Positions 22,443-33,707 of a DNA stretch of 64,000 nt are shown one piece after another. The notes below the pieces were generated by a model, which was given only the letters and a program-made list of their open reading frames with translations, made no database searches and was not told the DNA's origin. Position 1 is the stretch's first letter. Each line of letters begins with the position of its first letter. Position numbers and translations under genes: made by a program. The stretch comes from Trichosporon coremiiforme (lineage: Eukaryota; Basidiomycota; Tremellomycetes; Trichosporonales; Trichosporonaceae): NCBI GenBank assembly GCA_039545355.1, contig BCJJ01000018.1, positions 248,001 through 312,000 of the forward strand, written 5' to 3'.

Positions 22443-25400
22443 AGCGCGGCGAGCTGGCCGTGCTAGTGCGCACGCATCTGTCTGACGCTCACACTCGGCC
22501 GTGGTCCGCCTCGCCATGAGCCTGAGAGCATGGTATAGCAGTATTGCAGTTGAATGGGACTCTTGACGAATACGACGTCCCTCCGGCCCCCTTCGGACCC
22601 TGGTGACGTTGGTTTTGCTCTTTGCGGTTAGTGCCTGAACCTTGTAGCTTGTTACCCCGCGCCTGGCGTGGGTCCCTGAGCGCGCAAATGACGAGCGCGC
22701 TCTGCGTACTGCCTGTGCCCGTGCCCGCCCGCGCTCCTTCCCCGCATTCGCTCGCCGGTCGTCCCTGTGAGGTTGATGCGTTTGAGCCGGGTGGCACTTC
22801 GCAACTGGGTAAAGGGTGCGAGGATTGCGGCAAGGAGTGTATCATCAAGCGAACAGAACACAGACCCATGCCCGTGCACGTGATGCTCTTCTCGGGGTGG
22901 TGTAGCCCTGCGAGGAAAGGGAAAGGGAGACAGGGCTGCTCGGGTGCCAGCTCGCTATCCAGGATACGGATGTTGCTGCTGGCTCTCCAGGCCCTCTGGC
23001 ATTAACCTCGCAGACCCTACTGCCCCTGCTGCCGTGCTCATGCCGGACCGTGCCGGTCCCATTCGTTCAATGAACGCGTCGGCGCTTGGCATGTTGGGGA
23101 TCGCACCCACTGTGGATGTCCCACTGTTCCAAGCCCCAGAGTCATGTTCTGCGTCGACGGCTGCCCGCCATGACCCGTAGTGCCGTCTGAACCCACCCTT
23201 CACCCACCGCCTGCACAGGTTCGCAGGATCCTTTGATCGCCTGATCGGTGGCGTTCCTGCAGACGGGCACGCTGTGCCTCGCAAAAGTGGGAGTGTGCAG
23301 TCATCGTTCATCCGAGGTTACTCCTGCGGCCTACTCGCCGAATCCCACAAAGCGACACTTCTCTTTGTTTCTGGGCGTCTGGATATGCCGGAGCTGTGTG
23401 CGGAAACTCGCTCTCTGTATGTGCAGACTATGCAATGTCACAGCAGATGGACAACAAGGGTGCAATTCCCATTCCGCTCTAGCCGGTCAGCGAGTGACGG
23501 GTGCAGGGTTGGAGAGAGGGTGAGTAAGCTTAGGAGCCGTGTCAGTCGGAGTTGTGCAGGTCTTATCTACCGAACACCGAAGATTACCAGGAAAGGCGAA
23601 ATCGCGGAGGTCTATGCTCAGCAACCCACAAGGGCTCCGCAGCTAGCAGTTTACAAGCAATGTGGCAGCGCATGCGCGGCGTCGCGGTCCGATACAGACG
23701 GGGTCCCGTACGGTGCATGGAGAGCACGGCGCTGGAGGGGAGGCGGCGCAGCAGAGGGAAGCGGAGTACTTTGATCCGACGTCTATTCTGAGCAATGAAA
23801 CCCCAAGTAAGCGATGCAATTGGCGACGCTAAACCCGTCCGTGGGCCACAGCGCCACCGTCTGCATGCGAGCAATTTTTCCTCGCTGTTTGCGCTGCATC
23901 ACATGAATGCATGCACTCCTCCCTGCCCGAGCAGCACCATGGGTTTGCATGTGCGACATGTGTGTCCTCGTTTCAACGGAGTTACCCATGAGCATTCAGC
24001 AGCGGAACATAGATCACAAGATCACAGATCCGGCGCATCTCTCGGCAAGAACGTAGTGCAACGCCGTGCCCATTGACTCCATTCACCCCACGACGCCAAC
24101 CCATTGAGGGCGTCCCGGAGAACATGAAGCACACCGCAGAAAGTCCGAGTCAGGTCCTGCCCCTGGCAAAGCCAAGAGCACTCGTGTGTGGCTCGGTGAA
24201 CGGACGAGGCGGGCCATGCGGGCCCGCTTGCGCCTGGCCCCGCTTGGCAGGTCGCTGACAGTATGACAGTAAGCCGCTGACGATGGCCGAGGTCAAGGCG
24301 GCACCGTGGCCGACCTGCACTTGTGCAGACTGGAGTGCGGGGCGGGGGCTGCGCAATGAGTGTTTTAGGAGTGAATTCCGCACTAAAATCCGCACTAGGT
24401 ATGTTCGGGCGCCGCTGGCGCCTTTCGCGCCTTTCGTGGGCTGGGCTCTTTCTACCACGCCCTGGCAGGCTGCACACACTAGCCTGATACACTGTCAGGC
24501 CTGCTCTGTACCTCTGTACCTCTGTGTGGCATGCGCGATTGGAAACGGACGGCTGTCACTTGTCAGCCGTGATCGATTGTTGCTGGTACACATCACCGAG
24601 GCTGTAATGGGATTGTGAGGCGCGCTGGCTGTGCTTCTGCTGCTATATGCGGGCAATTTGGGTGCTATACAGGTCATGCGCACTGCTGAGCACATCATCA
24701 CCCCCGCACCCACTGCCGTACGCCATGTACATCAGCCACCTGCGTGCTGTGCAATGCGGCATGCTTGCCTCAATGCCTGCATTCTTACCATGGGCGTCTC
24801 CGAAGAGGCGCGGCATTGCGGGGTGGCGCGGACCGTACTCCGGGCATGTGCAAGACATCTGAAAGACTGTTGGGGACATCTAGTCGCCGGGTGGGCCAGA
24901 TCGACCGCCGGCAGAACGCCTGCTGCGCATTTTTGCCTAAAGCGCCTCTCTCTCAGTAGTGGCAGGAACGATCTGGACGAGCTGTGGGCTTCACATCTGC
25001 GCCGGCAGTCACCAAGGCGTACACTCGCCCTCAGCTTGCATAGCATTCCCACGAAACTCGGGCGCCTGGCCCAGAGTGGAACAAGCACGGAGACTAAGGT
25101 GGACCATGCAGACCACAGGTTCGGGTGGCGACGACTAACAGTCGCTGGGTACAATTTCTGAGAAGAACCCGTCGGAGTCTGAGGCTCGGTCAGCTTTGGT
25201 TTGTACGTGTGCTCGCCCTTGTGCGCTGCGACCTTGGGAGGGCAATGTCGCTGCTGTTCCGTACAGTCGATACGCTGTGAAAGGTTGCTGCAGCTGCAAG
25301 GGGCATGAGCATGGCCACCAGGTGCCAATGAATGGGCCCCCGGAATGCCAGTGAACATGTGTCGACTAGTTGCTCCTAACTGCACCCGGCAGCTAGCGCG

Positions 25401-25430
25401 ATCGTGGGTGATCGTGAGTGATCGTGCGTC
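25401..25430. repeat. three tandem decamers ATCGTGNGTG/C
   Basis: Three consecutive 10-bp units ATCGTGGGTG, ATCGTGAGTG and ATCGTGCGTC, preceded by GCG. The one-helical-turn spacing could place a repeated protein site on one DNA face; this is inference. Confidence 0.45.
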
Positions 25431-26798
25431 GCTCCCAGGCGGATCAGAAGGTTCACGGCATACGGATCACGCCCTGTGCTATGGCCGGCGAGGAGATCAC
25501 GCTATCCACGTCGGGTCCTACACGCTACCGCACTTTTGCCTTTGCCCGAGGAGCAGGGAAGGCACCTGGGATGGTGTAGCGAGCAAAGGCAAGGCCACCA
25601 TGATCTTGCGCCCGCCCAGAGTTCTGCCGGGATAAGGTTCGCAATGGTCTAGGCTGCTATTAGTCTGTGACCTTGTGCAGTCTTTACTGCCTCCTGCCTC
25701 TTAGGTATGCTTAGGCGGCGCTAGGGCGACTCTTAGTCCGTCTCGGACGGAACTAGCGTCTCGGCCTCTCTCAGTCTCCCGTCAAAGCCCAGTATGTTAG
25801 AGACCTCAAGCACCCCAAGCAGCGTTCCAGTCGGCTCTCTGCCGTATGCTGCGAGCCGGAGCTACCAGCGGCGTTGCCCGCTATAGCGCGTGACGTCCCA
25901 GGCCTCCGTTTCTCGGTGTGGCACGTAGCGCGCTGACACGCTTACTCTAACTGTTATCTTACCGGATGACGGCACCAGCGCCGGCGCCAACAGCTGCGTA
26001 TGACAGCATGTGTCATGTCCTGCCCCAGAAATGCCCCAGAGTTTGTGCACATGGGTACATGGGTTGGTGATGGGTGACAGGCTGTTCTGTCTCGGCTCAA
26101 CCGGCCAGCCGATCGTGGCTGGGTGTGCCGGGGTTCCCCACCGGTCCCCACGTCCAAAGCCCGATGCATATCGGGCTTGCAAAGGACTCGGAGGACAGTG
26201 CACGGTGAGTGCAGGCCGTGTGTTCGTCATGAGACGCGCTTTCCTCGCCGTGCGTGCATGGGGTGAGGCACGTCGGCAATGAGCAGGTAGGCGAGCAGTC
26301 GGGGGAAGGGGACAGTGGGAGACAGAGATGCACGGTGGAACCTTGGAGACTTGCTGTGCACTGTTGTTAGGCGGTGGCGGGATACGAAACGCAAAAGTGT
26401 AATGGGATGGTGAAGGAATGTTTCCATTCGTCTAGGCCTGCTCTTTTCTACGTCAAGTTCGTCTGCTCCATGGCTTCAACAACGCCAGCTTAGCCCAGCT
26501 CGATGCCGGGTCTGGTCGCGAACTTGCTCTCTTCTCCAAACCGCCTACTGCTAGGGGACGCTACAGAGGCAGCCGCGAACAACAAGCTCGCTTCTAAGCC
26601 GCTGGGAGACGCTGGAGCATTCCGAACTTGTAAATTGCCTAAACGTCTAGCAACTTAGCTAGGTAAGAAGCTTTCGCGCCGAGCTACTGGGTGGAGCGCT
26701 TGAAGGCTCCACTCACTTGGGGTTTGGTAAATTCGGTTTAGAGAGTTTAAGCCCAAGGATTGGTACTATAGCAGGCTGGGCTGCTCCCATTACTGGAA

Positions 26799-29700
26799 TC
26801 AGAGATGCCAGAACCAGACTGGCCCATTCGGCGAGTATAGCTCCTTCGCGGCATCTGTCCATGTCTATGGTAGTCAGCATCCTCTCCACACCGATGTCGA
26901 GAATCGAAACAGGCTAACCCTCGCTCACCCACTGCTGCAAGAACATTACTTACGCCAAAGAAACCGCGCTTACTGCCCCTACCGCCAACCTGGACACCTT
27001 CCATGCGCCAACGATCCTCGCCTCCGTAACGAATAATAATCGTCCATCTAACCTCCGGGGGATCGTCGAGAGTGACCCGAGCTACGCCCCGGATGAAACC
27101 TCGTTGAGCCATATGACCGGTCAGCCTCTGCTCAGAATGGAAGTACAAGGGCGGGTACAGATCAGAGGTCTCCTGTGACGTCTCGATCCGAGGCAGAACC
27201 ACAGCTTCGCCTTCGACTGCCGAGCAAGCGACGTCTGCATCTTCGGGTCCCCTGTCAACGAGCGCATACAGGTTGATCAGGTCCCCCACGGCCTCGCCAT
27301 ACGTCGTGAGGTCCAGGCGCGGTAACGAGGACTCCATTGCGAGCATACCGGGGTGGTTGAGACGCAACCAGTCCGCGTAACTGAAGCGGTCAGCGACTCC
27401 GGAGTGCTCCAAGCATTAGCAGCTATGTCAGAATGAAGCATGTCACGGATTTCCGGTGCCTTTCCGAACTTCCGTAGTGCGTGTTTCCGCTTCTTTACCC
27501 CCTACGCTCGATCCGTAACAAGCATTCGTGGCTCCCAGAACGCGCACGAAATCCAGCAAACTAAGCGGCCTTTGAGCTGAAACGCGAGGGCCGTGCGGTG
27601 GCGTCCCAAGGAAGGGCCGTGCGCTGGCGTCCCAAGGAACGCCGACATTTCATTTTGATTCTCGGGTACCTTCATTTAGAGAACCTGCTTGCCACAGTCT
27701 CATCGCGTCCACGCGAGGTAGACTATGTGCAGTCGCGCGGCAAGCATCCTCTGCGAGACGGACCCGTGGGCCTTCCGTTTGGTTTGTCAAAGCGTGTGAT
27801 CGCCCCCCTGCTGTCCGCTTCCCGCATTGAATCCACGTCTGCGGAGTCAACTCACTCGAGATAGGCATATGTGCCTGCCCACGGACCTGCGACGCCAGCC
27901 CAGTCCCAGACCTGATCGTCGGGGAGGTCGCTGGGCCGCACATGATCTAGAAAACCTTGTGATCTTACGGCAGACAACCCTGTTCCAATGGGGGGCGGAG
28001 TGCGCAACCATGCTGAACCTTCATCTTCGAGGTCGAGGACGTCTACGGCGTTGAGCACTGGAATGGAGCTTGTCAGTTTAGACTCATGGGGATGACGACG
28101 AGGACACGAATAGGCAGGGGGGACCGTGTCGCGGGGTACCTCGAATGTGCCTCAGTTCCTCAGAGGTGCCTCCGCTGTACCTCAAATCGGCAACCAAAAA
28201 GCCAACACCGAAAGGAGAAGAACGCCGAGCAGTAATCACCGCACGACGAAGTGGCCTGAACGCCGAAGTGGACCTGGTCAGGGTCGACCATTTCCCGGGG
28301 ATCATCACGAGGTGCACAACATGAATCGTGACCGAGCTAGCTCATCGCCACGAGGCACTCGTCGCTTGCTTCTTGTGGAGCGAAACACAGTTCAATGAAG
28401 TGATTGTGGTAAGGCCAGTCTGGACCGTCGACACGAGTGCGTACTCCGCTGTGGCAGTGTCTTGTTGTGTGCCCCTACGTTGGATGTGTTCTGGACCCTG
28501 CTTGCGACCCTCGAAACGAGAGAGTTCGTGCGGCGCTGCTAAGGATGACGCGACAGCAATGGTAACAAAGGTGCACGGACAGGGAACAGCCAGGTAGGAG
28601 ACGGTCATCGATGGCCCATGGGGATGGACGACAGCTACTGCGCAAGGTGGACAGTTGATGTTGTTGCCAACCTGGCCTAGAAGTCCGTTCCGCCTTCTCG
28701 GGCCGGAGAATGCGCCTCGGCCGCCGAGAACCATGATTCCCTGTCGTGTGGGGTGTTGGGGTGTTCTCGGAGAAAATGAGGGCAGCTCTACGAATCCCTG
28801 GAGCCCCCAAGTACCGCGTGTGGCAGTACTCGACATACCCCGCGCTAGCGTGCTGTCGATCCGCATCGCGCCGGCCCCTTCGTGGATGGCGCACCCAGAA
28901 ACCGCAGGTACCTGGCCTAGCTACAGCCAACGTGATGGCATCGCAGGCTCCAAGTCGTCTCCATCAGAGAACCCATTCTCGCAAGAGCCGGTGCTCCGCG
29001 TGCTGTCCCCCTCGAGGAAGACACCCACTGCGTCTGATGGACCGCTGTCGGATGCTCTTGCGATCACGAGACCTCTGGTGCCCATGCGAGCACATCTTCG
29101 CAGTCATGGGCCCGCACACTAGCGCCACTCCCCCGCTTCGCACTTGCCTAGGATTGTTGCACACGCATCCGCTCGAGTTGTCAAGTGTGGGGTGACGTTC
29201 TCGCTAATCGCCAACCGGCCGAACTTCCCCCATCCATAGGTTCAGCATCCCGTTCCCCGGAAAGGGCACGAAAGCAACTCCTTCAAACCCCTCTTCGCAG
29301 GAAGTGGCACTGCCAAAGCGAGGACGTCCGCGCTGCGAAAGACACCTGGGCCCTCGACAAGTGTGTGGCCACCGAGGCTGTTGGCTGATGGTAGGTTGAC
29401 GCAACGAGAGTGTCCTCGAGAGCATCCGGCCGCTCTCCTGGCATCCGCTCGATCTCGGGAGCCTGGAGAGACGAGTTGGCTAGCGAGGCAGAGGAGATTT
29501 AGCACCTCCCACCAGAGAGTTCCGAGCTGATGGGTTGTCTTCCCACCCCGGTCTCGCGGTAACAATATTCGCGGGCGTGCCACCTCTCAGCTCGAGGGAA
29601 CTGACTGAGGCGACTGAAGAGTGGTTCATGTGCTGGCCAGCTGGCCGTTGCACTTTCCAAAATAAACCTCCTGCTCCCCCCTCCGCACTCGGAGTGCGGT

Positions 29701-31288
29701 GAGGGTTCGCAGTTTGCTACCACGCCCCCACAGTTCAGAGCAGACCCAACTGGGACATGGTATTGTGGCAGCCAGCAACGGCAGCCCCTGTCCTCCCCAG
29801 GTCCTCGAGCATGGAAAACGTCGGATCGTACTTACTCATGACAGTGCTCAGAGCGTTGAGCAGCCCCCACTCGACCTTCCCCTGCGGGGTAAACGGCCCC
29901 CAGTCGTTACGACTCTTGAAGTTTCTTGACGAGTAGCACGTTTCCCTCATTAATCCGCGATGATTCCGCAGCACCTTGCGATAGACGCCGATGCGTCCGT
30001 GATCGTCGTCGAGCTCTGTCGTCATGAGGCAGTGCAGTCTGGACAGACCAGGGTGTAGACCATTCTTGCGACGCAGGTTGTGCCCGCCCTCCAGTCGGCT
30101 GGTCTGGGTGTGTAGGTACAGATGCCTCAAAGTCTTGCCGTACAGGAGCTGGGTAAGGATTGGCGCATTACGTGTTCGACTTGCGAAGAAGGCGAACGGG
30201 TCTTCGGAATCAGGATCTGCGTCTGGAGGAAGGTCGAGGTAGAGGCCGATCAGGCTGCTGGAAATGCGGTCCACCTCCGATTCCTGCTGTTAGCTCTGCA
30301 AACCTACGACTCTGGGCATTGCTTGAGCGACGGTTGTCATCGCGAGGGAGTACCGAGGCAGCCGTTAAGGGAGGTTTGAGTCGAGTCAGCCGTTGCCGAG
30401 TGAGTGCGCTGAACTAACCGTCACCGAAGAGGGCAAGTGTGAAGCGGCAAATGGAAAGGGGATCCTATTATCTCAAGCCCGTCGGCTTACACAAGCCTGA
30501 CAAAGGGAGGGTGTCTTGCGCCTCCCTCGTCGCCCACACGACCTTGACCTCCTTCCACACTTGCCCCTGTCGTCGGTCTCGTCACGCTGCCGAAGGTAAC
30601 AAAACAGGAAGAAAGAACGAGAACAGACATCGAGACATGGGAAAGACACTCACCAGTTCGCCATATCTCTCCTCGCCCCGCCGCAGGGCTCGCCGGACCC
30701 ACGCCCTATCCTGGAACTCCCGCCGCCAGTCCGCGGCTCTGGGCGCAGGATACGCAGCAGCTCTGCGCGGGTCGTCATACGAGGAAAGGAAGAGGTCCCT
30801 CCACAATGCAGTGGACTGTCGTCAGCTAAAGGGACCACATTTGCGAATGAGAGAGGAAGGCAGACGTCGTGGCGACTGCCTGCCGGGCCAACGATGCAAA
30901 GCCTTCGTCGACTGTGCGGAATACGTGTCTGGCAAGAATTGGGCAGCATATACCGAAGGTCAGAGCAGCCGCCGAAACGAGTAGGTGCACACCGGCATTC
31001 GGCACTCGGTAACGAACTCGGGAAGAGTCTCACTTCGTCAATGACCTCGCACAGGTCTCGGCATGACCTCGACAGGGCCGCGATGGATACCGGGTCTGCG
31101 TTTCCACTTTCCACCAGAATCTGGTGCAGAACCTGGCACTGTCAGTTCTGCGCTGAAGTCGATGGCGCGGGACGAACCTCCGTCGGCAGAGTCAGGAGCG
31201 GCGAGCCGGCTGATGATACGCCCTGTACGCCAACGCTCGATGGGCTGGTTGCTGGCAGCTCCCTGGGTTGTTCTGCTGTACTTTGCAT
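26799..31288 (-). CDS. F-box protein with C-terminal EGVQVGG domain (basidiomycete family)
   Basis: Model: 31288-31178, 31132-31034, 30815-30654, 30283-29836, 28057-27856, 27380-26954 and 26864-26799; every junction is GT-AG and phase-compatible, giving 504 residues. The F-box is at about residues 32-70 (LPTEVLHQILVES, then SIAALSRSCRDLCEVIDE), followed by LWRDLFLSSYDDPRR and WRREFQDR, a middle region with DWGPFTPQGKVEWGLLNALSTVM, then VWDWAGVAGPWAGTYAYLDYADW and a C-terminal RWTIIIRYGGEDRW, EGVQVGGRGSKRGFFG and final PNGPVWFW. This order is that of basidiomycete F-box proteins, predicted SCF ubiquitin-ligase receptors; the target is unknown. Introns are 45, 218, 370, 1778, 475 and 89 nt, very long for this genome. 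The 370-nt intron might hide one more small exon. The alternative is a gene in decay, but no frame is broken. Confidence 0.72.
27588..27639. repeat. 26-bp tandem duplication inside the fifth F-box intron
   Basis: Two adjacent copies of a unit beginning GGGCCGTGCG and ending GTCCCAAGGAA, differing at one base. It lies in the 475-nt intron of the F-box gene and may partly explain its length. Confidence 0.65.
28058..29835 (-). other. 1,778-nt intron of the F-box gene
   Basis: The donor GTAAGTACG follows the codon start A at 29836, and the acceptor CATTCCAG precedes 28057. Joining restores the family order (NALSTVM, then the acidic DVLDLEDEG and the WAGVAGPW exon). The longest frames inside (up to 174 codons) start at non-ATG codons or lack any family motif. 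I found no terminal inverted repeat or target-site duplication at its ends. Confidence 0.55.
29683..29699. repeat. 17-bp palindrome CCGCACTC-G-GAGTGCGG
   Basis: Perfect 8-bp arms around one base, located in the long F-box intron. The CCG/CGG ends resemble the everted or inverted half-sites used by Zn2Cys6 regulators; that similarity is only suggestive. Confidence 0.45.
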
Positions 31289-32003
31289 CTTGCCGAGCTC
31301 GTTGCCGGAGTTAGTCTGAGAGTGTTATGTGACGAAGGAGACGTTATCTGGAGAAGACGACGGCGGCAACACCGATCGTCGCCCGTGGTTGTCGTCGGTG
31401 GAGGTCGGTGTGCATGTGACATCATCTGGACGTGATCTCACGAATTTACTCCCTTCCGTTACCTCACCAAGCAAGCACTTGTGTCGAGTTCGCGTTCATT
31501 ACAGCTCATACATTCAGATATCCACTGCTAGGCTATTGCAACGACCACCCCGCTAGCTGCGGCGATGGCCGTCACGACATAAGCTAACTACTGATCCGGA
31601 CTCGTGCCCTGGCACCAAAAGGTGACTGAAACAGGGGTCTCGACTATACTCGTATGTTTTCGGTTTTGTTGTTTTCTTCTTTCTTTGACATGTAGTGTTT
31701 GCGCAAACAGGTTGTGGACGTATGCTGGTGGTTGATGATTGGGTGACTCGGTGCGTACAACGTCTGCAGGAAGACGTGGAAATGCTAGAAACGAAGAGGG
31801 AAGGACGTATTTGCTGAGTTTGCTGGTCGGGTCGATCGACGCCGCCCGCAATATGGCTTGTTGTTGTAGTCTCGATTTATATTGCTCTATGGCGAGATGG
31901 CGTGGTTGACAAAATACACTGTGCGGTTGGATGGTGGTCGGAAGTCGATTGATGATTGTTCGACGTCCGTTAGGGATGATTAAAAAGCTTGATGGGTTGG
32001 GGT
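31289..32003. other. intergenic: F-box 5' side and Caf40 3' side
   Basis: No gene is seen in 715 nt. The part next to Caf40 is T/G-rich on the plus strand (about 31645-31700), as expected for an AT-richer 3'-UTR on the minus strand. Confidence 0.5.
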
Positions 32004-33176
32004 TCACTCGGAGCGCTCGTTCAGATTTACGAGCAGAGTCTGCAAGCACCTCTTGGTGACAAGATCGCCCTTGAGGAGGCCAGCGAAAGTGCCGTCGCGG
32101 AGGGGCTCAGGGAGGCACGCGCGTAGGGCTTCGCGAGCACGGGGGTTGTCGCTCATGCGGAGGTAGCACCTGACGACGTGCTTGAGGAGACGGACGGCCT
32201 GCGTCTCGACGAGCGCCGACACCATGTTAGAGAGAACGGCGCCAACAGCGTAGAATCGCTCATACGTCTGGCAGATATACTGCAGGCCCAGGTCATCGAG
32301 GAGGATCTTCTGGACGATAAAGATCGCCACGGTCTTGGACAGCTCGGACCCCGTCTCCATGATGCGGAGACAGAGGGGGATAATTTCGGTCGACAGCAGG
32401 AAGTTGATGACGTCCGAGTTGTCGTTCTGCTTCACCAGAGCGCCGATAACGCCAAGAGACGTAAGGCGCAAGTACTCGAACGGTCTCGTCTTGGACGTCG
32501 TGTTGAGGAACGGGTAAAGGAACAGCGGGATGTGCGCGTTGAGGAACAGACTACGCGTCTCCGAGTGGCTCGCGACGCACTGCAGGAGTGCGAGGGCGTT
32601 GCAAACGCGATTTGATGCGTGCGCCGTCAGAACGGGAGGCGAGAGCGACGGGTAAACGTTGACGATCTCGAGGAGAAGACTGCTCATAATGCCGAATCCT
32701 CCCCAGAGCACGAGGGCCAGGTCCTCGTACATCTCGCGCTTCTTGCTGAGCTCGAGCAGGGCCGTCTCGCGCGTCTCGGGGTCCAGCAGCTCAGTGATGA
32801 GGTGGTAAATCTTCTCTTCCTCACTTCCCGCAGGAGGAGGGTTGCCGTTGGGCAGCAATAGCAGCTTGCCAGTACCGGGGGCGGGTGTGTTGCCACCTCC
32901 GGGAACGCCAGGAGGAGGCGGGAAGTTGGCCTGGGAGGAAGGAGGCGGATTGGACGGCGCGGGAGGGTTGTTGAGATGCTGAGCAAGGTTGTCGAGCAGC
33001 AGAGGAGGGCCGGCCGCGCCAGCGCCGCTGCCACCTCCGCTCTGGTTGCTCATCTGGCTCGAGCTCAGCTGGCCTGCGCCGAGCTGACTTGATCCGAGCT
33101 GGTTGTTCCCCATCTGGGATGAACGCGACGCCATGTCGCCTTGTCCGCCTGGGCCGAAGGCGCGACTGCCGTACAT
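32004..33176 (-). CDS. CAF40: CCR4-NOT complex subunit Caf40 / CNOT9 (Rcd1)
   Basis: A single exon of 390 residues. The armadillo-repeat core from about residue 110 to the end is unmistakable: [24 protein letters not shown], then [24 protein letters not shown], the [19 protein letters not shown] helix pair, and [15 protein letters not shown] near the C-terminus. CNOT9 is the module of CCR4-NOT that binds the NOT1 scaffold and recruits GW- or RNA-bound repressors for mRNA deadenylation in the cytoplasm. The N-terminal 110 residues are low-complexity, rich in Gly/Gln/Ser and then Pro/Asn, as in fungal homologues. The frame continues upstream but only to a TTG; the first ATG is at 33176. No introns, unusual for this neighbourhood. 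Confidence 0.94.
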   Translation of the reverse strand: MYGSRAFGPGGQGDMASRSSQMGNNQLGSSQLGAGQLSSSQMSNQSGGGSGAGAAGPPLLLDNLAQHLNNPPAPSNPPPSSQANFPPPPGVPGGGNTPAPGTGKLLLLPNGNPPPAGSEEEKIYHLITELLDPETRETALLELSKKREMYEDLALVLWGGFGIMSSLLLEIVNVYPSLSPPVLTAHASNRVCNALALLQCVASHSETRSLFLNAHIPLFLYPFLNTTSKTRPFEYLRLTSLGVIGALVKQNDNSDVINFLLSTEIIPLCLRIMETGSELSKTVAIFIVQKILLDDLGLQYICQTYERFYAVGAVLSNMVSALVETQAVRLLKHVVRCYLRMSDNPRAREALRACLPEPLRDGTFAGLLKGDLVTKRCLQTLLVNLNERSE

Positions 33177-33707
33177 TATCCAGGAAATGCCCCTGGAGGG
33201 CTTCGGAGAGTAGTGTCGAGTTGCGAGGGAAGGAGGGTGAGAATCGCGGGGAGTCGGGGGCCGTAAAGCGATGTGAGCCGGGCCGAACAAGAGGACAAGA
33301 GAACCGCTGATAACGTCGAGGTGTGTGGATGAATACGATTAGATGAAGCGGGTGGATCTGACGACACTTGTCCAAGAGACGCACGCGCAGCCAAGTGCGG
33401 TCAGCGCACCAAGGTACGCGCCAGGTGAGCGGTGACTCTACGATCTAACGCCGCAGTGTGGCACTTGCCGCGCATGCCACGCCGACCCTGAGCTGGTCCT
33501 CACTGGTCTTGTTTCAACCTGCTCATCACACTCATCCTCTGTACACAACCCGCGGCTCGATTACAACGCGCATGCATAGTGTGTGCGCTACTGATACTGG
33601 CATTCTTACAAGGCGAAATGTACAGACGGGAATAGGACTCCTTTTGGGTATAAACAACAGATGGAAATGACGGACGCAGTCTCATGTCTGTTCCACAATC
33701 GAGGCTC
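33177..33707. other. intergenic between Caf40 start and eIF4E-like stop
   Basis: 531 nt holding the promoter and leader of the minus-strand Caf40 gene and the 3' end of the eIF4E-like gene. No further gene, tRNA or clear element is seen. Confidence 0.5.

Larger units (their letters stand above)
18858..26798. other. gene desert, 7.9 kb, including the probable leader of the Con7-like gene
   Basis: No protein gene is supported. The part nearest the Con7-like gene (18858 to about 21050) is pyrimidine-rich on the minus strand and contains canonical minus-strand splice signals, so it probably carries a long, spliced 5' leader. The rest has only short, stop-ridden frames without family motifs. Simple repeats are listed separately. 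I see no transposon protein, tRNA or rRNA. Confidence 0.55.

Noticed and set aside
9810..26798. possible regional centromere
   Set aside because: The size would fit, but I see no retroelement remnants, satellites or composition shift, and a normal gene lies in the middle. CENP-A ChIP would decide.
26747..27412. single 221-codon F-box-like frame
   Set aside because: It begins at TTG inside an intron and runs through the last intron; the spliced model gives the family C-terminus PNGPVWFW instead.
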